A stretch of 64,000 bases of DNA, from contig NZ_MIEQ01000061.1 of assembly GCF_001968815.1 (NCBI RefSeq), positions 1 to 64,000 of the forward strand, given 5' to 3'. Numbering within the stretch: the first letter of the stretch is position 1; every line of letters begins with the position of its first letter. This stretch comes from Motiliproteus sp. MSK22-1. Lineage in GTDB: Bacteria > Pseudomonadota > Gammaproteobacteria > Pseudomonadales > Balneatricaceae. The notes under the pieces were generated by a model. It did not search any database. It had not been told where the DNA came from and saw only the letters and a list, made by a program, of their open reading frames with translations. A program made the translations under genes and the position numbers. Of this stretch, positions 8,073 to 15,315 are shown piece by piece.

Positions 8073-8228
8073 TCAGCTGGTGATCTTATCCCCTTCGCGC
8101 ATGTTGTAGCGCGCCAAATGAAATGATACTCCGCGTCCTTCGATATGGGACGACATGACTCCACCGATACGACCATAGAGCGGCTGACGTTTCTGATCGG
8201 CTAGAGAAGCAGGCCATAGCCTGTGCAT
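8073..8228 (-). CDS. Short reading frame of unknown function, possibly a gene fragment
   Basis: A 51-codon minus-strand frame (starts MHRLWPASLADQKRQ, contains LYGRIGGVMSSHIEGRG and ends MREGDKITS). The residue composition looks like real protein and unlike the shadow frames around it, but I do not recognise a family. No clear ribosome binding site is seen. It lies in the 332-bp gap between tolC and the ArsR gene. It may be the C-terminal remnant of a displaced core gene. Confidence 0.25.
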   Translation of the reverse strand: MHRLWPASLADQKRQPLYGRIGGVMSSHIEGRGVSFHLARYNMREGDKITS

Positions 8229-8290
8229 CCGGGTAACAGTGGCTTAGCCCCATAAAACTGAGCTGTATTTTTGGTGTTGCATTGTTTATA

Positions 8291-8308
8291 TTTCGATATA
8301 TCCAGAAA
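8291..8308. promoter_or_regulatory. Putative ArsR operator upstream of the repressor gene
   Basis: TTTC-N10-GAAA (8291-8294 and 8305-8308), with flanking A and T extending the arms to five bases. It lies 11 bp before the ArsR start codon. The same motif and spacing occur before the permease gene and, in weaker form, before the glutathione synthetase gene. Confidence 0.5.
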
Positions 8309-8318
8309 TCAAGACGAT

Positions 8319-8666
8319 ATGAAAATGGAAATTGACGAAGCTGCCAAAGCATTGAAAGAACTAGGACACCCGACCCGGTTATTAATCTATAAAAAGGTTG
8401 TCAAAGCCGGTTTACCGGGGATTCCCGTTGGTAGCATTCAGGAACAACTGGAAATCCCCGGCTCTACTCTGTCTCACCATATTTCAAGCCTTGCTTCAGC
8501 GGGATTGATCTTCCAACGGCGTGAAAGCCGCACTCTCTACTGTGTAGCAGAATACCAGTGTTTAGCGGATGTAATACGCTTTCTGCAAGACGAATGCTGC
8601 CATGATGATTTTGATAATCCGATAAGATGTCCCGATATCGAGTGTGATATCCCAGACCAGTCATAG
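8319..8666 (+). CDS. arsR: ArsR-family metalloid-responsive repressor
   Basis: A 115-residue ArsR/SmtB winged-helix repressor. The HTH is visible as VGSIQEQLEIPGSTLSHHIS (residues 38-57), followed by the wing ASAGLIFQRRESRTLYCV. The E. coli-type CxC in the recognition region is absent. Instead the C terminus has C93-C94, C104 and C109, resembling ArsR proteins of the Acidithiobacillus type that bind As(III) through a C-terminal vicinal pair plus a third Cys. I start at the ATG at 8319; upstream codons of the longer frame overlap the putative operator. It probably represses itself and the genes behind it; an inverted repeat lies just upstream. Confidence 0.85.
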   Translation: MKMEIDEAAKALKELGHPTRLLIYKKVVKAGLPGIPVGSIQEQLEIPGSTLSHHISSLASAGLIFQRRESRTLYCVAEYQCLADVIRFLQDECCHDDFDNPIRCPDIECDIPDQS

Positions 8667-8840
8667 CTCTCGACCGCCGGCGGGGGACTTCGTTTAAGGG
8701 CAGCAGCTTGGAATAAACCAACTAATTCGAACATTCCAGAATATTAGTTATAAGCTTGCTACCCGCCAGTACCCTATTCCAGAATGTATATAGTTTGTCG
8801 TACAAGTATCTTGATAATCAGTTCCTATTAAATCACAATA

Positions 8841-8858
8841 TTTCCATTATTCTAGATA
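8841..8858. promoter_or_regulatory. Operator-like site upstream of the glutathione synthetase gene
   Basis: TTTC-N10-GATA (8841-8858), a one-base variant of the motif found at 8291 and 10470, 80 bp before the next gene. The surrounding sequence is AT-rich, so chance occurrence is possible. Confidence 0.3.
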
Positions 8859-8938
8859 TTTAGATTTAAATATCAACCAGAACTCAGAAAAGCTGCTGAT
8901 TAACACCTCCCTTAAGTAACTGGAAGAGAGCCATACCG

Positions 8939-10378
8939 ATGATCGATTCAACCACGACACAAGCCGCCAGTGAAGCGGTCGAATGGAGCTTGGCACATGG
9001 CCTGGCGTTCAAAACAGGGCCAGAAACAGCATCTCACGTTCCCTTTAACTTTGCTCCCGGCACCATAGACAGGGATCGATTCAGCACCCTAAAAGCAGCG
9101 GTCCCTCTTCTTGGGAAACTGGTTCATGCAGTGTCCAAAGATCATCAGTTTTTGCAAGAGGCCATCACTCCTGTTGCGACAGGCGACGCATTTTTTGGCG
9201 CCCTACTCACCATGCATCAACAAACCAAAAACGCACAACGCCTTCCTCTCCTGATCATGAGAAGCGACTTTATGGATGATGCAGAAACGGGTCCCAAGCT
9301 GGTTGAATTCAATGGAATAGCAGCAGGCATGGGGCCATTCGGTCAACGCATTCAAGAGTTGCATCGATTCATACACTCACATAACCCAAAATCTTATGCA
9401 CTCTGGTCAAACAAGCCAAATACTGTACTTATCGACAATCCAGCCATCGAGCGCTTGTCACAAGCCATTACTGAGGCAGCAACGACCATCAGAAATGAAT
9501 TTCAAGATAACGATACTCCTGTTTTTCTAATGGTGGTTCAGGAAGATGAAGACAATGTATACGACCAGCACCTACTGGAATATGCGTTGCACAACAAGGG
9601 AGTGCACACCGTAAGGAGGAGTTTTCGCGAATTGAATGGAAGCTTGGTAACCAACCCAAATAACCGATTAGTCCTGGAAGGAGTTGGGCCTATTGACTGT
9701 GTGTATTTGCGAGCTGGATATGAATACTGTGACTATGCAGCCGATGACTTACACAGCCAGAACTGCTGTGAAACACTGATGCAGACCCGGGTATTGATTG
9801 AAAACCATCGAGTTGCTGTCAATGCAACAGTAAGCCAGCAGCTGGCAACCAGTAAAAGAGTACAAATGATGCTCTCATCCATGACGGCTGAAGCTTTAAC
9901 ACAGTTTGGCCTGACCCTCTATGAAGCCACTGCGGTTAAATCGTTGCTCGGTAAAATGCTCCCAGTCTCGGCAAATACCGTTGCCGCATTCAGCAAACAG
10001 AATCCTTCTCACTGGGTGTTGAAAAATCAGGGCGAAGGTGGAGGTCACTGCATTTTCGATAACGATATTCTACCGAAGCTCCAACAGCTGCCACCAGAGG
10101 AGTACTCGGCATGGGCACTTATGCAGCGCTTACGCCCTTTACCGCGAAGCAAGCCAGCCTTGATTGTTAGAAAATCAGAACTAATGGTTGTGGACGATCT
10201 GATCAGCGAAATCGGTATGTTTACTGTGCACATCAATGGTCAATCAACGATGCCAGAAGCCGGTTATGCCGGTTATCTGATCCGAAGTAAATCCGCCCAA
10301 ACAACGGAAGGCGGCATTCACAGCGGTATGGGAGTATTAGATTCACTGGCATTTAACCCTGGCGTCACTTCTGAATGA
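8939..10378 (+). CDS. Eukaryotic-type glutathione synthetase-like ATP-grasp enzyme
   Basis: A 479-residue protein whose motif order matches eukaryotic glutathione synthetase, not the shorter bacterial GshB. The motifs are KLVEFNGIAAG (near 121), CVYLRAGYEYCDY (near 260), QLATSKRVQMML (near 301), HWVLKNQGEGGGHCIF (near 358), SEIGMF (near 423), a GYAGYLIRSK block (near 440) and EGGIHSGMGVLDS (near 458). These correspond to the substrate-binding segment, the glycine-rich ATP loop and the C-terminal lid. The expected reaction is ATP-dependent joining of gamma-glutamylcysteine and glycine, though specificity could differ. It lies between arsR and an ArsP permease, so it may supply thiol for metalloid handling. 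GGAAGAG lies 11 bases before ATG. Confidence 0.8.
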   Translation: MIDSTTTQAASEAVEWSLAHGLAFKTGPETASHVPFNFAPGTIDRDRFSTLKAAVPLLGKLVHAVSKDHQFLQEAITPVATGDAFFGALLTMHQQTKNAQRLPLLIMRSDFMDDAETGPKLVEFNGIAAGMGPFGQRIQELHRFIHSHNPKSYALWSNKPNTVLIDNPAIERLSQAITEAATTIRNEFQDNDTPVFLMVVQEDEDNVYDQHLLEYALHNKGVHTVRRSFRELNGSLVTNPNNRLVLEGVGPIDCVYLRAGYEYCDYAADDLHSQNCCETLMQTRVLIENHRVAVNATVSQQLATSKRVQMMLSSMTAEALTQFGLTLYEATAVKSLLGKMLPVSANTVAAFSKQNPSHWVLKNQGEGGGHCIFDNDILPKLQQLPPEEYSAWALMQRLRPLPRSKPALIVRKSELMVVDDLISEIGMFTVHINGQSTMPEAGYAGYLIRSKSAQTTEGGIHSGMGVLDSLAFNPGVTSE

Positions 10379-10469
10379 ATATCAACCCTGCCAGCACAAC
10401 TTAAAGTCACATAGCCGACCTCTACCTGTTATTTCCATGTTTGCAGAAATATATTGATTCGCCTTTATG

Positions 10470-10487
10470 TTTCTATATTATTAGAAA
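10470..10487. promoter_or_regulatory. Putative ArsR operator upstream of the permease gene
   Basis: TTTC-N10-GAAA (10470-10473, 10484-10487). The arms extend to a perfect TTTCTA/TAGAAA inverted repeat. It lies 31 bp before the permease start and has the same motif and spacing as the site before arsR. Confidence 0.5.
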
Positions 10488-10518
10488 TATGGTTTTAATT
10501 GATCAAGGAAATTTCATT

Positions 10519-11535
10519 ATGTCCCCAGAATTTCTAGCTATGCTTGAGGAATCGCTCAATATGTTTGCCTTCCTGGCAGTTGAACTGACAGTGTTATTTT
10601 TGGCTATCAGCTATGTTGTGGGTGTTTTACAGGAGTACATTACTCCCGAGAAAGTGCAGGCTACCCTGAGTTCGCGTAATGGCAAGGGGTATGTTATCGC
10701 TGCATTCCTTGGTGCTATCACCCCATTTTGTTCGTGCTCTACCATCCCTTTTTTAAAAGGGCTGCTTAGAGCAAGAGCGGGCTTTGGGCCAATAATGGTA
10801 TTTCTGCTTTCCAGCCCCCTGCTTAACCCTATTGTTATTGGTCTCCTGATAGTGACGTTCGGCCTGGATGTAGCCATTTTCTACTTCACTCTCGCCATGA
10901 CTGTGTCTATTGCAGCAGGTTTTTTACTGGAGAAGCTTGGTTTTGATCGCTATCTGCGTGACGAGTCATACCATGACGCTGCCTCCAGTACAACGGCACT
11001 AGCCACACCCATAGCTGCACTCGAAGGCGACAGGAATATCGACGCTTCGCAGGCTTTTGGCTGTGGCACTGACTCTGCAGGCACAAGCAGCTGTGGCGTT
11101 TCTGCTCAGGCAGGGACGGTAAAGCCAAACCGCTGGGTCAGTATCTGGCACTCCACATGGAAGGACTTTAAAAACACTTTGCCTTACCTACTGCTTGGTA
11201 TCACCTTAGGGTCGATTATCTATGGATTTATCCCAACCGACCTGATCGTAGCCTATGCCGGTGAAAACAAATGGTATGCGATCCCGATTGCTGCTGTGAT
11301 TGGTATACCACTCTACATTCGGGCCTCAGCGGTAATCCCGTTGAGTGCCGGATTGGTGCAAAAAGGTATGGCGCTAGGTTCTGTTATGGCACTGATTATT
11401 GGTAGCGCCGGTGCCAGTCTGACGGAGGTCATTCTGCTGAAATCAATATTCAAAATTCAAATGATTGCTGCATTTTTAACGGTGGTTTTAGGTATGGCCA
11501 TAATTGCTGGCTACCTATACAGCTTTCTTTTTTAA
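10519..11535 (+). CDS. arsP: ArsP-type permease (organoarsenical/metalloid efflux)
   Basis: A 338-residue polytopic membrane protein of the ArsP_1 permease family (formerly DUF318). The family hallmark TPFCSCSTIP lies at about 68-77, followed by LLSSPLLNPIVIGLL. There are about eight hydrophobic segments. A central hydrophilic loop (about 155-205) contains two further Cys residues (FGCGTD and SSCGV). ArsP proteins characterised elsewhere export trivalent methyl- and aryl-arsenicals, and some family members act on other substrates. I start at ATG 10519, with AAGGA 9 bases upstream; the longer frame from 10441 runs through the putative operator. Regulation by the adjacent ArsR is likely. Confidence 0.8.
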   Translation: MSPEFLAMLEESLNMFAFLAVELTVLFLAISYVVGVLQEYITPEKVQATLSSRNGKGYVIAAFLGAITPFCSCSTIPFLKGLLRARAGFGPIMVFLLSSPLLNPIVIGLLIVTFGLDVAIFYFTLAMTVSIAAGFLLEKLGFDRYLRDESYHDAASSTTALATPIAALEGDRNIDASQAFGCGTDSAGTSSCGVSAQAGTVKPNRWVSIWHSTWKDFKNTLPYLLLGITLGSIIYGFIPTDLIVAYAGENKWYAIPIAAVIGIPLYIRASAVIPLSAGLVQKGMALGSVMALIIGSAGASLTEVILLKSIFKIQMIAAFLTVVLGMAIIAGYLYSFLF

Positions 11536-11563
11536 AGCCCTGCATTCAAAGGAGTGATGACAT

Positions 11564-11677
11564 ATGAAACTGATACAGGATGTGATTGCTATCGGTGAGG
11601 GTCCAATTGATATAGCCGCTACCAGCCAGCTTTTATCAAGAGACCTTAAGACTCTCGTTGTTGAGCCAGCTCCTTAA
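11564..11677 (+). pseudogene. Truncated FAD-dependent oxidoreductase, N-terminal stub
   Basis: Starts at ATG 11564 with GGAG 9 bases upstream and encodes 37 residues (DVIAIGEGPIDIAATSQLLS, then KTLVVE). This is the dinucleotide-binding beta-alpha-beta unit of a thioredoxin-reductase-like flavoprotein (GxGPxxxAA pattern), which normally continues for about 300 residues. Two usual glycines are changed. The frame stops where the degenerate tRNA copies begin, so the gene was probably cut by rearrangement there. It follows arsP by 28 bp, suggesting it was once the next gene of the metalloid operon. Confidence 0.6.
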
Positions 11678-11710
11678 GAAAAGCGAGGGGAACAAGGACT
11701 TATAAATAGT

Positions 11711-11961
11711 CGACCTTCGCACCCGTATAAAGAGCTAAGCCCGACGAGCTTTTCTTCACTCAAAAAAAAAACTGAAATCCATTTCTGAACTTCAGCTTTT
11801 TCTGAATCTGGTAGCGGGTTCAGCTTTTTCTGAATCTGGTAGCGGGGGCTGGATTTGAACCAACAACCTTCGCGCCCGTATAAAAGAGCTGAGCCCGACG
11901 AGCTTTTCTTCACTCAAAAAAAAACTGAAATCCATTTCTGAACTTCAGCTTTTTCTGAATC
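11711..11961 (-). repeat. Tandem degenerate copies of tRNA-fMet and its 3' flank
   Basis: Two decayed copies lie directly downstream of the intact tRNA gene. Copy B (about 11836-11904) keeps the full tRNA 3' end from the CCA through the T arm and then diverges in the anticodon region before rejoining the D-arm sequence. Copy A (about 11711-11752) keeps the anticodon-arm and D-arm part only. Each is joined to the same 3' flank, a run of A residues plus a short CTGAA/TTCAG stem. The unit length is about 125 bp. It resembles repeated attachment sites or slippage at a tRNA insertion hotspot. Confidence 0.7.
11791..11846. repeat. 28-bp perfect tandem repeat
   Basis: The 28-bp unit at 11791-11818 (starting TTCAGCTTTTTCTGAATC and ending in the first bases of the tRNA 3' end) is repeated exactly at 11819-11846. 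It lies within the degenerate tRNA copies. Confidence 0.85.
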
Positions 11962-12038
<77 letters not shown>

Positions 12039-12051
12039 TCGACAGGTGCGC

Positions 12052-12080
12052 ATATTATTGATATTGTTAGTCTTTGTCAA
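12052..12080 (-). promoter_or_regulatory. Sigma70-type promoter of tRNA-fMet
   Basis: On the minus strand, TTGACA (12075-12080) and TAATAT (12052-12057) are separated by 17 bp. A GC-rich discriminator (GCGCACC) leads into the tRNA, as in stringently controlled stable-RNA promoters. Confidence 0.8.
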
Positions 12081-12108
12081 CCACTATAACCAACAATAAT
12101 AACGCCAT

Positions 12109-12756
12109 ATGATTTATAACCCTCAGCACCAACCCGCGTCTCGCCACTTACTTTATATTATGGACCCTATGTGTAGTTGGTGCTGGGCATTTGCGCCTGT
12201 CTTCAAGCAACTTAAACAGGATTTGCCGGAGGAGCTGGAAGTTTACACATTACTCGGAGGACTGGCACCGGATAGTGACGCTCCCATGCCAGCGAATATG
12301 CGCCAACAAATCGAACAAACCTGGCATCATATTGAAAACAAAACAAAAACTCTGTTTAACTATCAATTTTGGGTGAAAAATACACCACGCCGTTCGACCT
12401 ACCCGGCCTGTAGAGCGGTAATCACCGCAGGTAACCAATCGGATACGCTGGCTGATCAAATGATTCAGGCAATTCAGCAAGCCTATTATCTGGAGGCGAA
12501 AAATCCTTCCGATCAATCAACTCTGGTCGATCTCGCTACAGATCTGGGCCTTGAAGCTAAAACGTTTTCTGAAGATCTGAACAGCGACACGACTAATCGG
12601 CTGTTTACTGAACAGCTTAAGTTTATTCAGCAGTTAGGGATTCAGGGCTTTCCCAGCTTGGTGCTATTCAGTGAAGGACATTACCGTCTGATAAGTCACG
12701 GCTACTGTGATCTGGAGACGCTAAAGGTAAACCTGGGCAGAGCCGCTGTGTTTTAA
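12109..12756 (+). CDS. DsbA-family thioredoxin-like protein
   Basis: A 215-residue thioredoxin-fold protein of the DsbA/FrnE type. The active-site motif C22-S-W-C25 sits in DPMCSWCWAFAPV, and a cis-Pro loop (GIQGFPSLVLF) lies near residue 180. A helical insertion separates them, as in the family. There is no signal peptide, so it is probably cytosolic and more like FrnE-type oxidoreductases than periplasmic DsbA. It is transcribed away from the tRNA-fMet promoter region and is followed by a perfect hairpin. The substrate is unknown. Confidence 0.8.
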   Translation: MIYNPQHQPASRHLLYIMDPMCSWCWAFAPVFKQLKQDLPEELEVYTLLGGLAPDSDAPMPANMRQQIEQTWHHIENKTKTLFNYQFWVKNTPRRSTYPACRAVITAGNQSDTLADQMIQAIQQAYYLEAKNPSDQSTLVDLATDLGLEAKTFSEDLNSDTTNRLFTEQLKFIQQLGIQGFPSLVLFSEGHYRLISHGYCDLETLKVNLGRAAVF

Positions 12757-12808
12757 TGCAGGGCGTATCGGGTTTAAAAAGGAAGGGATCTTAGCGCTAT
12801 CAGGATGA

Positions 12809-12843
12809 GTGCGGCAACTGTGCTACGAGTATTGTTGCCGCAC
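12809..12843. terminator. Perfect 10-bp hairpin between convergent genes
   Basis: GTGCGGCAAC (12809-12818) pairs with GTTGCCGCAC (12834-12843) around a 15-nt loop. It lies between the DsbA-like gene and the convergent cold-shock-domain gene. No U tract is present. Confidence 0.5.
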
Positions 12844-12859
12844 CTACAAAAAGGAATTA

Positions 12860-13303
12860 TCAGCGAAGTACGGAAACGTCCTCAGCCTGCAATCCTTTAT
12901 CACTTTCCACTACTTCAAATTTCACTCGTTGACCTTCCGACAATGAACGATGCCCTGTACCACGGATTGAACGAAAATGTACAAATACGTCATCACCCTG
13001 ATCCCTGGTAATAAAACCAAATCCTTTTGTTACATTGAACCATTTGACGGTGCCGCCTTCCCTGTCATCATCGCCATCTTCATCTTCGGAGCTGTACATG
13101 GACTCATCTCCTTCGATAGATGCTTCTCCACCGGCTCCATTAGCGGCTAACAGGCAACTGATAAGGCAAAGTACAAACAGGATACCGATTGCCACTACCT
13201 TGTTCTCAGCTGGCAGATCAGCAGCAGCGACCAAAATATATGCTGCTGCAATAGCAGATATGGCGCTGTATATAACGCTTAGCAATATTGTCTTTGTTTT
13301 CAT
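12860..13303 (-). CDS. Membrane-anchored cold-shock-domain protein
   Basis: A 147-residue protein. Residues 6-28 and 36-54 are hydrophobic membrane segments, then comes an acidic linker (about 64-82, [16 protein letters not shown]), then a complete cold-shock domain (84-147). The nucleic-acid-binding motifs RNP1 (KGFGFITR, 93-100) and RNP2 (DVFVHF, 105-110) are intact. Ordinary Csp proteins are about 70 residues long and soluble, so this one should hold an RNA- or ssDNA-binding domain at the inner membrane. The 5' flank is a 339-bp gene-free stretch with inverted repeats. Confidence 0.8.
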   Translation of the reverse strand: MKTKTILLSVIYSAISAIAAAYILVAAADLPAENKVVAIGILFVLCLISCLLAANGAGGEASIEGDESMYSSEDEDGDDDREGGTVKWFNVTKGFGFITRDQGDDVFVHFRSIRGTGHRSLSEGQRVKFEVVESDKGLQAEDVSVLR

Positions 13304-13642
13304 TATGAACTTCTCTTGGTGTTAATTATATTGAAACTAAATACACCCACAGCCACCTAAAGACTCTGGGAAACACATACATTAATTCAAGGAATTAATA
13401 GCCTGGTATTTCTCGAAGCTCCTTTGCATCAGATGGATAGTGGCCAGGTGCACCGATATTGTACAGACGCAACAAGGGAGCCCCGAACTTCGGTTCAGGC
13501 ATACCCCTTATATACCCATTACCAGTAAAAGATTCAATAGGTTAATATAAAGGAGCTTCCAAATACGGCTGTCAGACATCCGATAAACAACTTTGGAGCC
13601 CCCTTTAGCCTGCAAACATTTTTAGGTCAGGAGTTTGATATA
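13304..13642. other. Gene-free divergent intergenic region with inverted repeats
   Basis: Separates the membrane cold-shock gene from slyX. It contains ATTAATTC-aag-GAATTAAT (13381-13399) and a widely spaced pair GAAGCTCCTTT (13415-13425) and AAAGGAGCTTC (13549-13559). No gene was found. The arms could form regulatory RNA structure, but this is not established. Confidence 0.4.
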
Positions 13643-13855
13643 GTGACAACCCCCGAGGAAAGAATCATTGAATTGGAAACCCGACAGGCTTTTCAGGACG
13701 ATACGATTGAGGACCTAAGCAATACTATTGCAAAGCAGCAAAGACAGATTGATGATCTAACCCAGATGGTTAAAATTATCAACAAGCAGATGAAGACCTT
13801 ACCTCAGGATATGTCGGCGGATTCAGCTGATGAACCACCTCCGCCACATTACTGA
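13643..13855 (+). CDS. slyX: SlyX family protein
   Basis: A 70-residue protein with the SlyX pattern: an N-terminal coiled-coil helix (ERIIELETRQAFQDDTIEDL, then QQRQIDDLTQMV) and a proline-rich end (EPPPPHY). SlyX is widespread in gammaproteobacteria; its function is not defined. The start codon is GTG. It lies convergent with rsmJ. Length is normal for the family. Confidence 0.9.
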   Translation: MTTPEERIIELETRQAFQDDTIEDLSNTIAKQQRQIDDLTQMVKIINKQMKTLPQDMSADSADEPPPPHY

Positions 13856-13927
13856 CAGGGGTACTGCAACCTGTTGTAAAGAGAGTGTGCAAACGCACAA
13901 ATATTGATAGAAAAGCCCGGAAAAGTA

Positions 13928-14734
13928 TTAGAAACTTTTGATCGCATAAATATCAAAGCGTCCAGACTTGCCCTCTAACGCAAAGCTGGGCGCAGGTCCC
14001 TCGATGATCGGTGCTTTACGAGGACGCTTGACCACTACACGATTATTGGCCACTTTCAGTGCCTTTTCGAGAAGTTTTGCAGTATCCGTGTCGTCACCGA
14101 TAAGTTTCCGAAAAAGATTCATTTCTTTTTTGACTTGAGCACTTTTTTTACTGTGAGGAAACATCGGATCCAGGTAGATGACATCCGGTTGACTTTCATC
14201 AGAGTCTAAAGATTTTTCGAGCCAATCGATGCCATCCCCCCTAAACAAACTCATACGAGCTATTATCTCTGCTGTTTCCAAATCCCTGCCTCCTCTTTCC
14301 AGCCCGTCCTGTAACAACATTGCGACGACAGGAGAACGTTCAACCAACGTGATTTCACAGCCTAACGTCGCCAGAACAAAAGCATCTTTACCCAGCCCGG
14401 CAGTAACATCTGCAATATAAGGCCTCACTCCCGACTTGATTCCAACCGCTTTAGCAATCTGCTGCCCAATGCCACCGCCAAACTTGCGCCGATGAGCCAC
14501 AGCACCACTCACAAAATCAACAAATACGGGGCCAGGAGCCTTTGGGCCGGTCTGCTGCAACTGCAATCCCTGAGCTGAACAGGACAAAACCATTAAAAAC
14601 GACTGAAGTTGCTCTGGTTTACTACCAGGCTCCAACAATTGAATATTTAATGCATCACTGATTTTACGGGCCTGTTCCAGAAAATCAGCAGACGAAGGAA
14701 CAACGGCCAAGGAAGTCACTGGCTTTTCAGACAT
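13928..14734 (-). CDS. rsmJ: 16S rRNA m2G1516 methyltransferase
   Basis: A 268-residue Rossmann-fold methyltransferase matching RsmJ (YhiQ), which methylates G1516 of 16S rRNA using S-adenosylmethionine. Visible features are [18 protein letters not shown] (family-specific, near 93), the SAM-binding loop [13 protein letters not shown] (near 122), the catalytic-type [13 protein letters not shown] (near 196) and [10 protein letters not shown] towards the end. The length is normal. It is a single minus-strand gene convergent with slyX and upstream of an unnamed small gene. Confidence 0.93.
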   Translation of the reverse strand: MSEKPVTSLAVVPSSADFLEQARKISDALNIQLLEPGSKPEQLQSFLMVLSCSAQGLQLQQTGPKAPGPVFVDFVSGAVAHRRKFGGGIGQQIAKAVGIKSGVRPYIADVTAGLGKDAFVLATLGCEITLVERSPVVAMLLQDGLERGGRDLETAEIIARMSLFRGDGIDWLEKSLDSDESQPDVIYLDPMFPHSKKSAQVKKEMNLFRKLIGDDTDTAKLLEKALKVANNRVVVKRPRKAPIIEGPAPSFALEGKSGRFDIYAIKSF

Positions 14735-14814
14735 AAGAATATATTGCTGTTTGTAGAAACATTAGAGATCTGCCATTAAAAGGGAAGAGTTCTTCAGAAA
14801 GCCCTGAACTGGAA

Positions 14815-15126
14815 TCAGATATAGATATCGACCCCAACCAGCTGGGTTGATTCGGATTGAAGAGTGAACTGGGAGTTTGTCAGGTAAGTACTTAGCGCTT
14901 CCTGACCTTTCAAAGGTATATCCCGATCCATGGTGTAGAAGCGGGCTCTTTCCTTGCTGCCCTGTTCAGCAACCTGGATAAGCTCAGTAACATCAACTAC
15001 TGTCTCGGGTTGCGGATTGCTTGTGTGAGATTCAGCTTGCTGGTGTGTTAAGTGACGATTAGCAGGTATCTGGACGCCAGGACGAACCGTTGTGTTGGTA
15101 AAATTGAATGATGAGCCAATTTGCAT
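14815..15126 (-). CDS. Conserved-looking hypothetical protein
   Basis: A 103-residue protein without signal peptide or membrane segment. The first half is polar and low in complexity (NRHLTHQQAESHTSNPQPE). The second half contains KERARFYTMDRDIPLKGQ and ends LVGVDIYI. The pattern of an Arg-Phe-Tyr helix, an ALSTYL segment and a final L-x-GVD-x-Y is one I associate with uncharacterised small proteins of marine gammaproteobacteria, but no function can be named. It stands alone between rsmJ and uppP. Confidence 0.6.
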   Translation of the reverse strand: MQIGSSFNFTNTTVRPGVQIPANRHLTHQQAESHTSNPQPETVVDVTELIQVAEQGSKERARFYTMDRDIPLKGQEALSTYLTNSQFTLQSESTQLVGVDIYI

Positions 15127-15315
15127 TCAACGAGTCCTGATTCTAAAAACGAAAGGTTCCGGTAATTCTAGCCGACAACCCTGAAAATTCCAACGACCGC
15201 GGCTTCCCATCTCTTTAGCAGTAACCAGCCTGCTGCACAGAATGGAATCGGAAAGCCTCCATTGCCATCGCAGACTGTCAAATCTAAATGTGCTACGAAT
15301 AGCCATAGTTAAAAT

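Noticed and set aside
8271-8318. Upstream start for the ArsR gene
   Set aside because: The extra codons run through the putative operator, and ArsR proteins start near the residues encoded from 8319.
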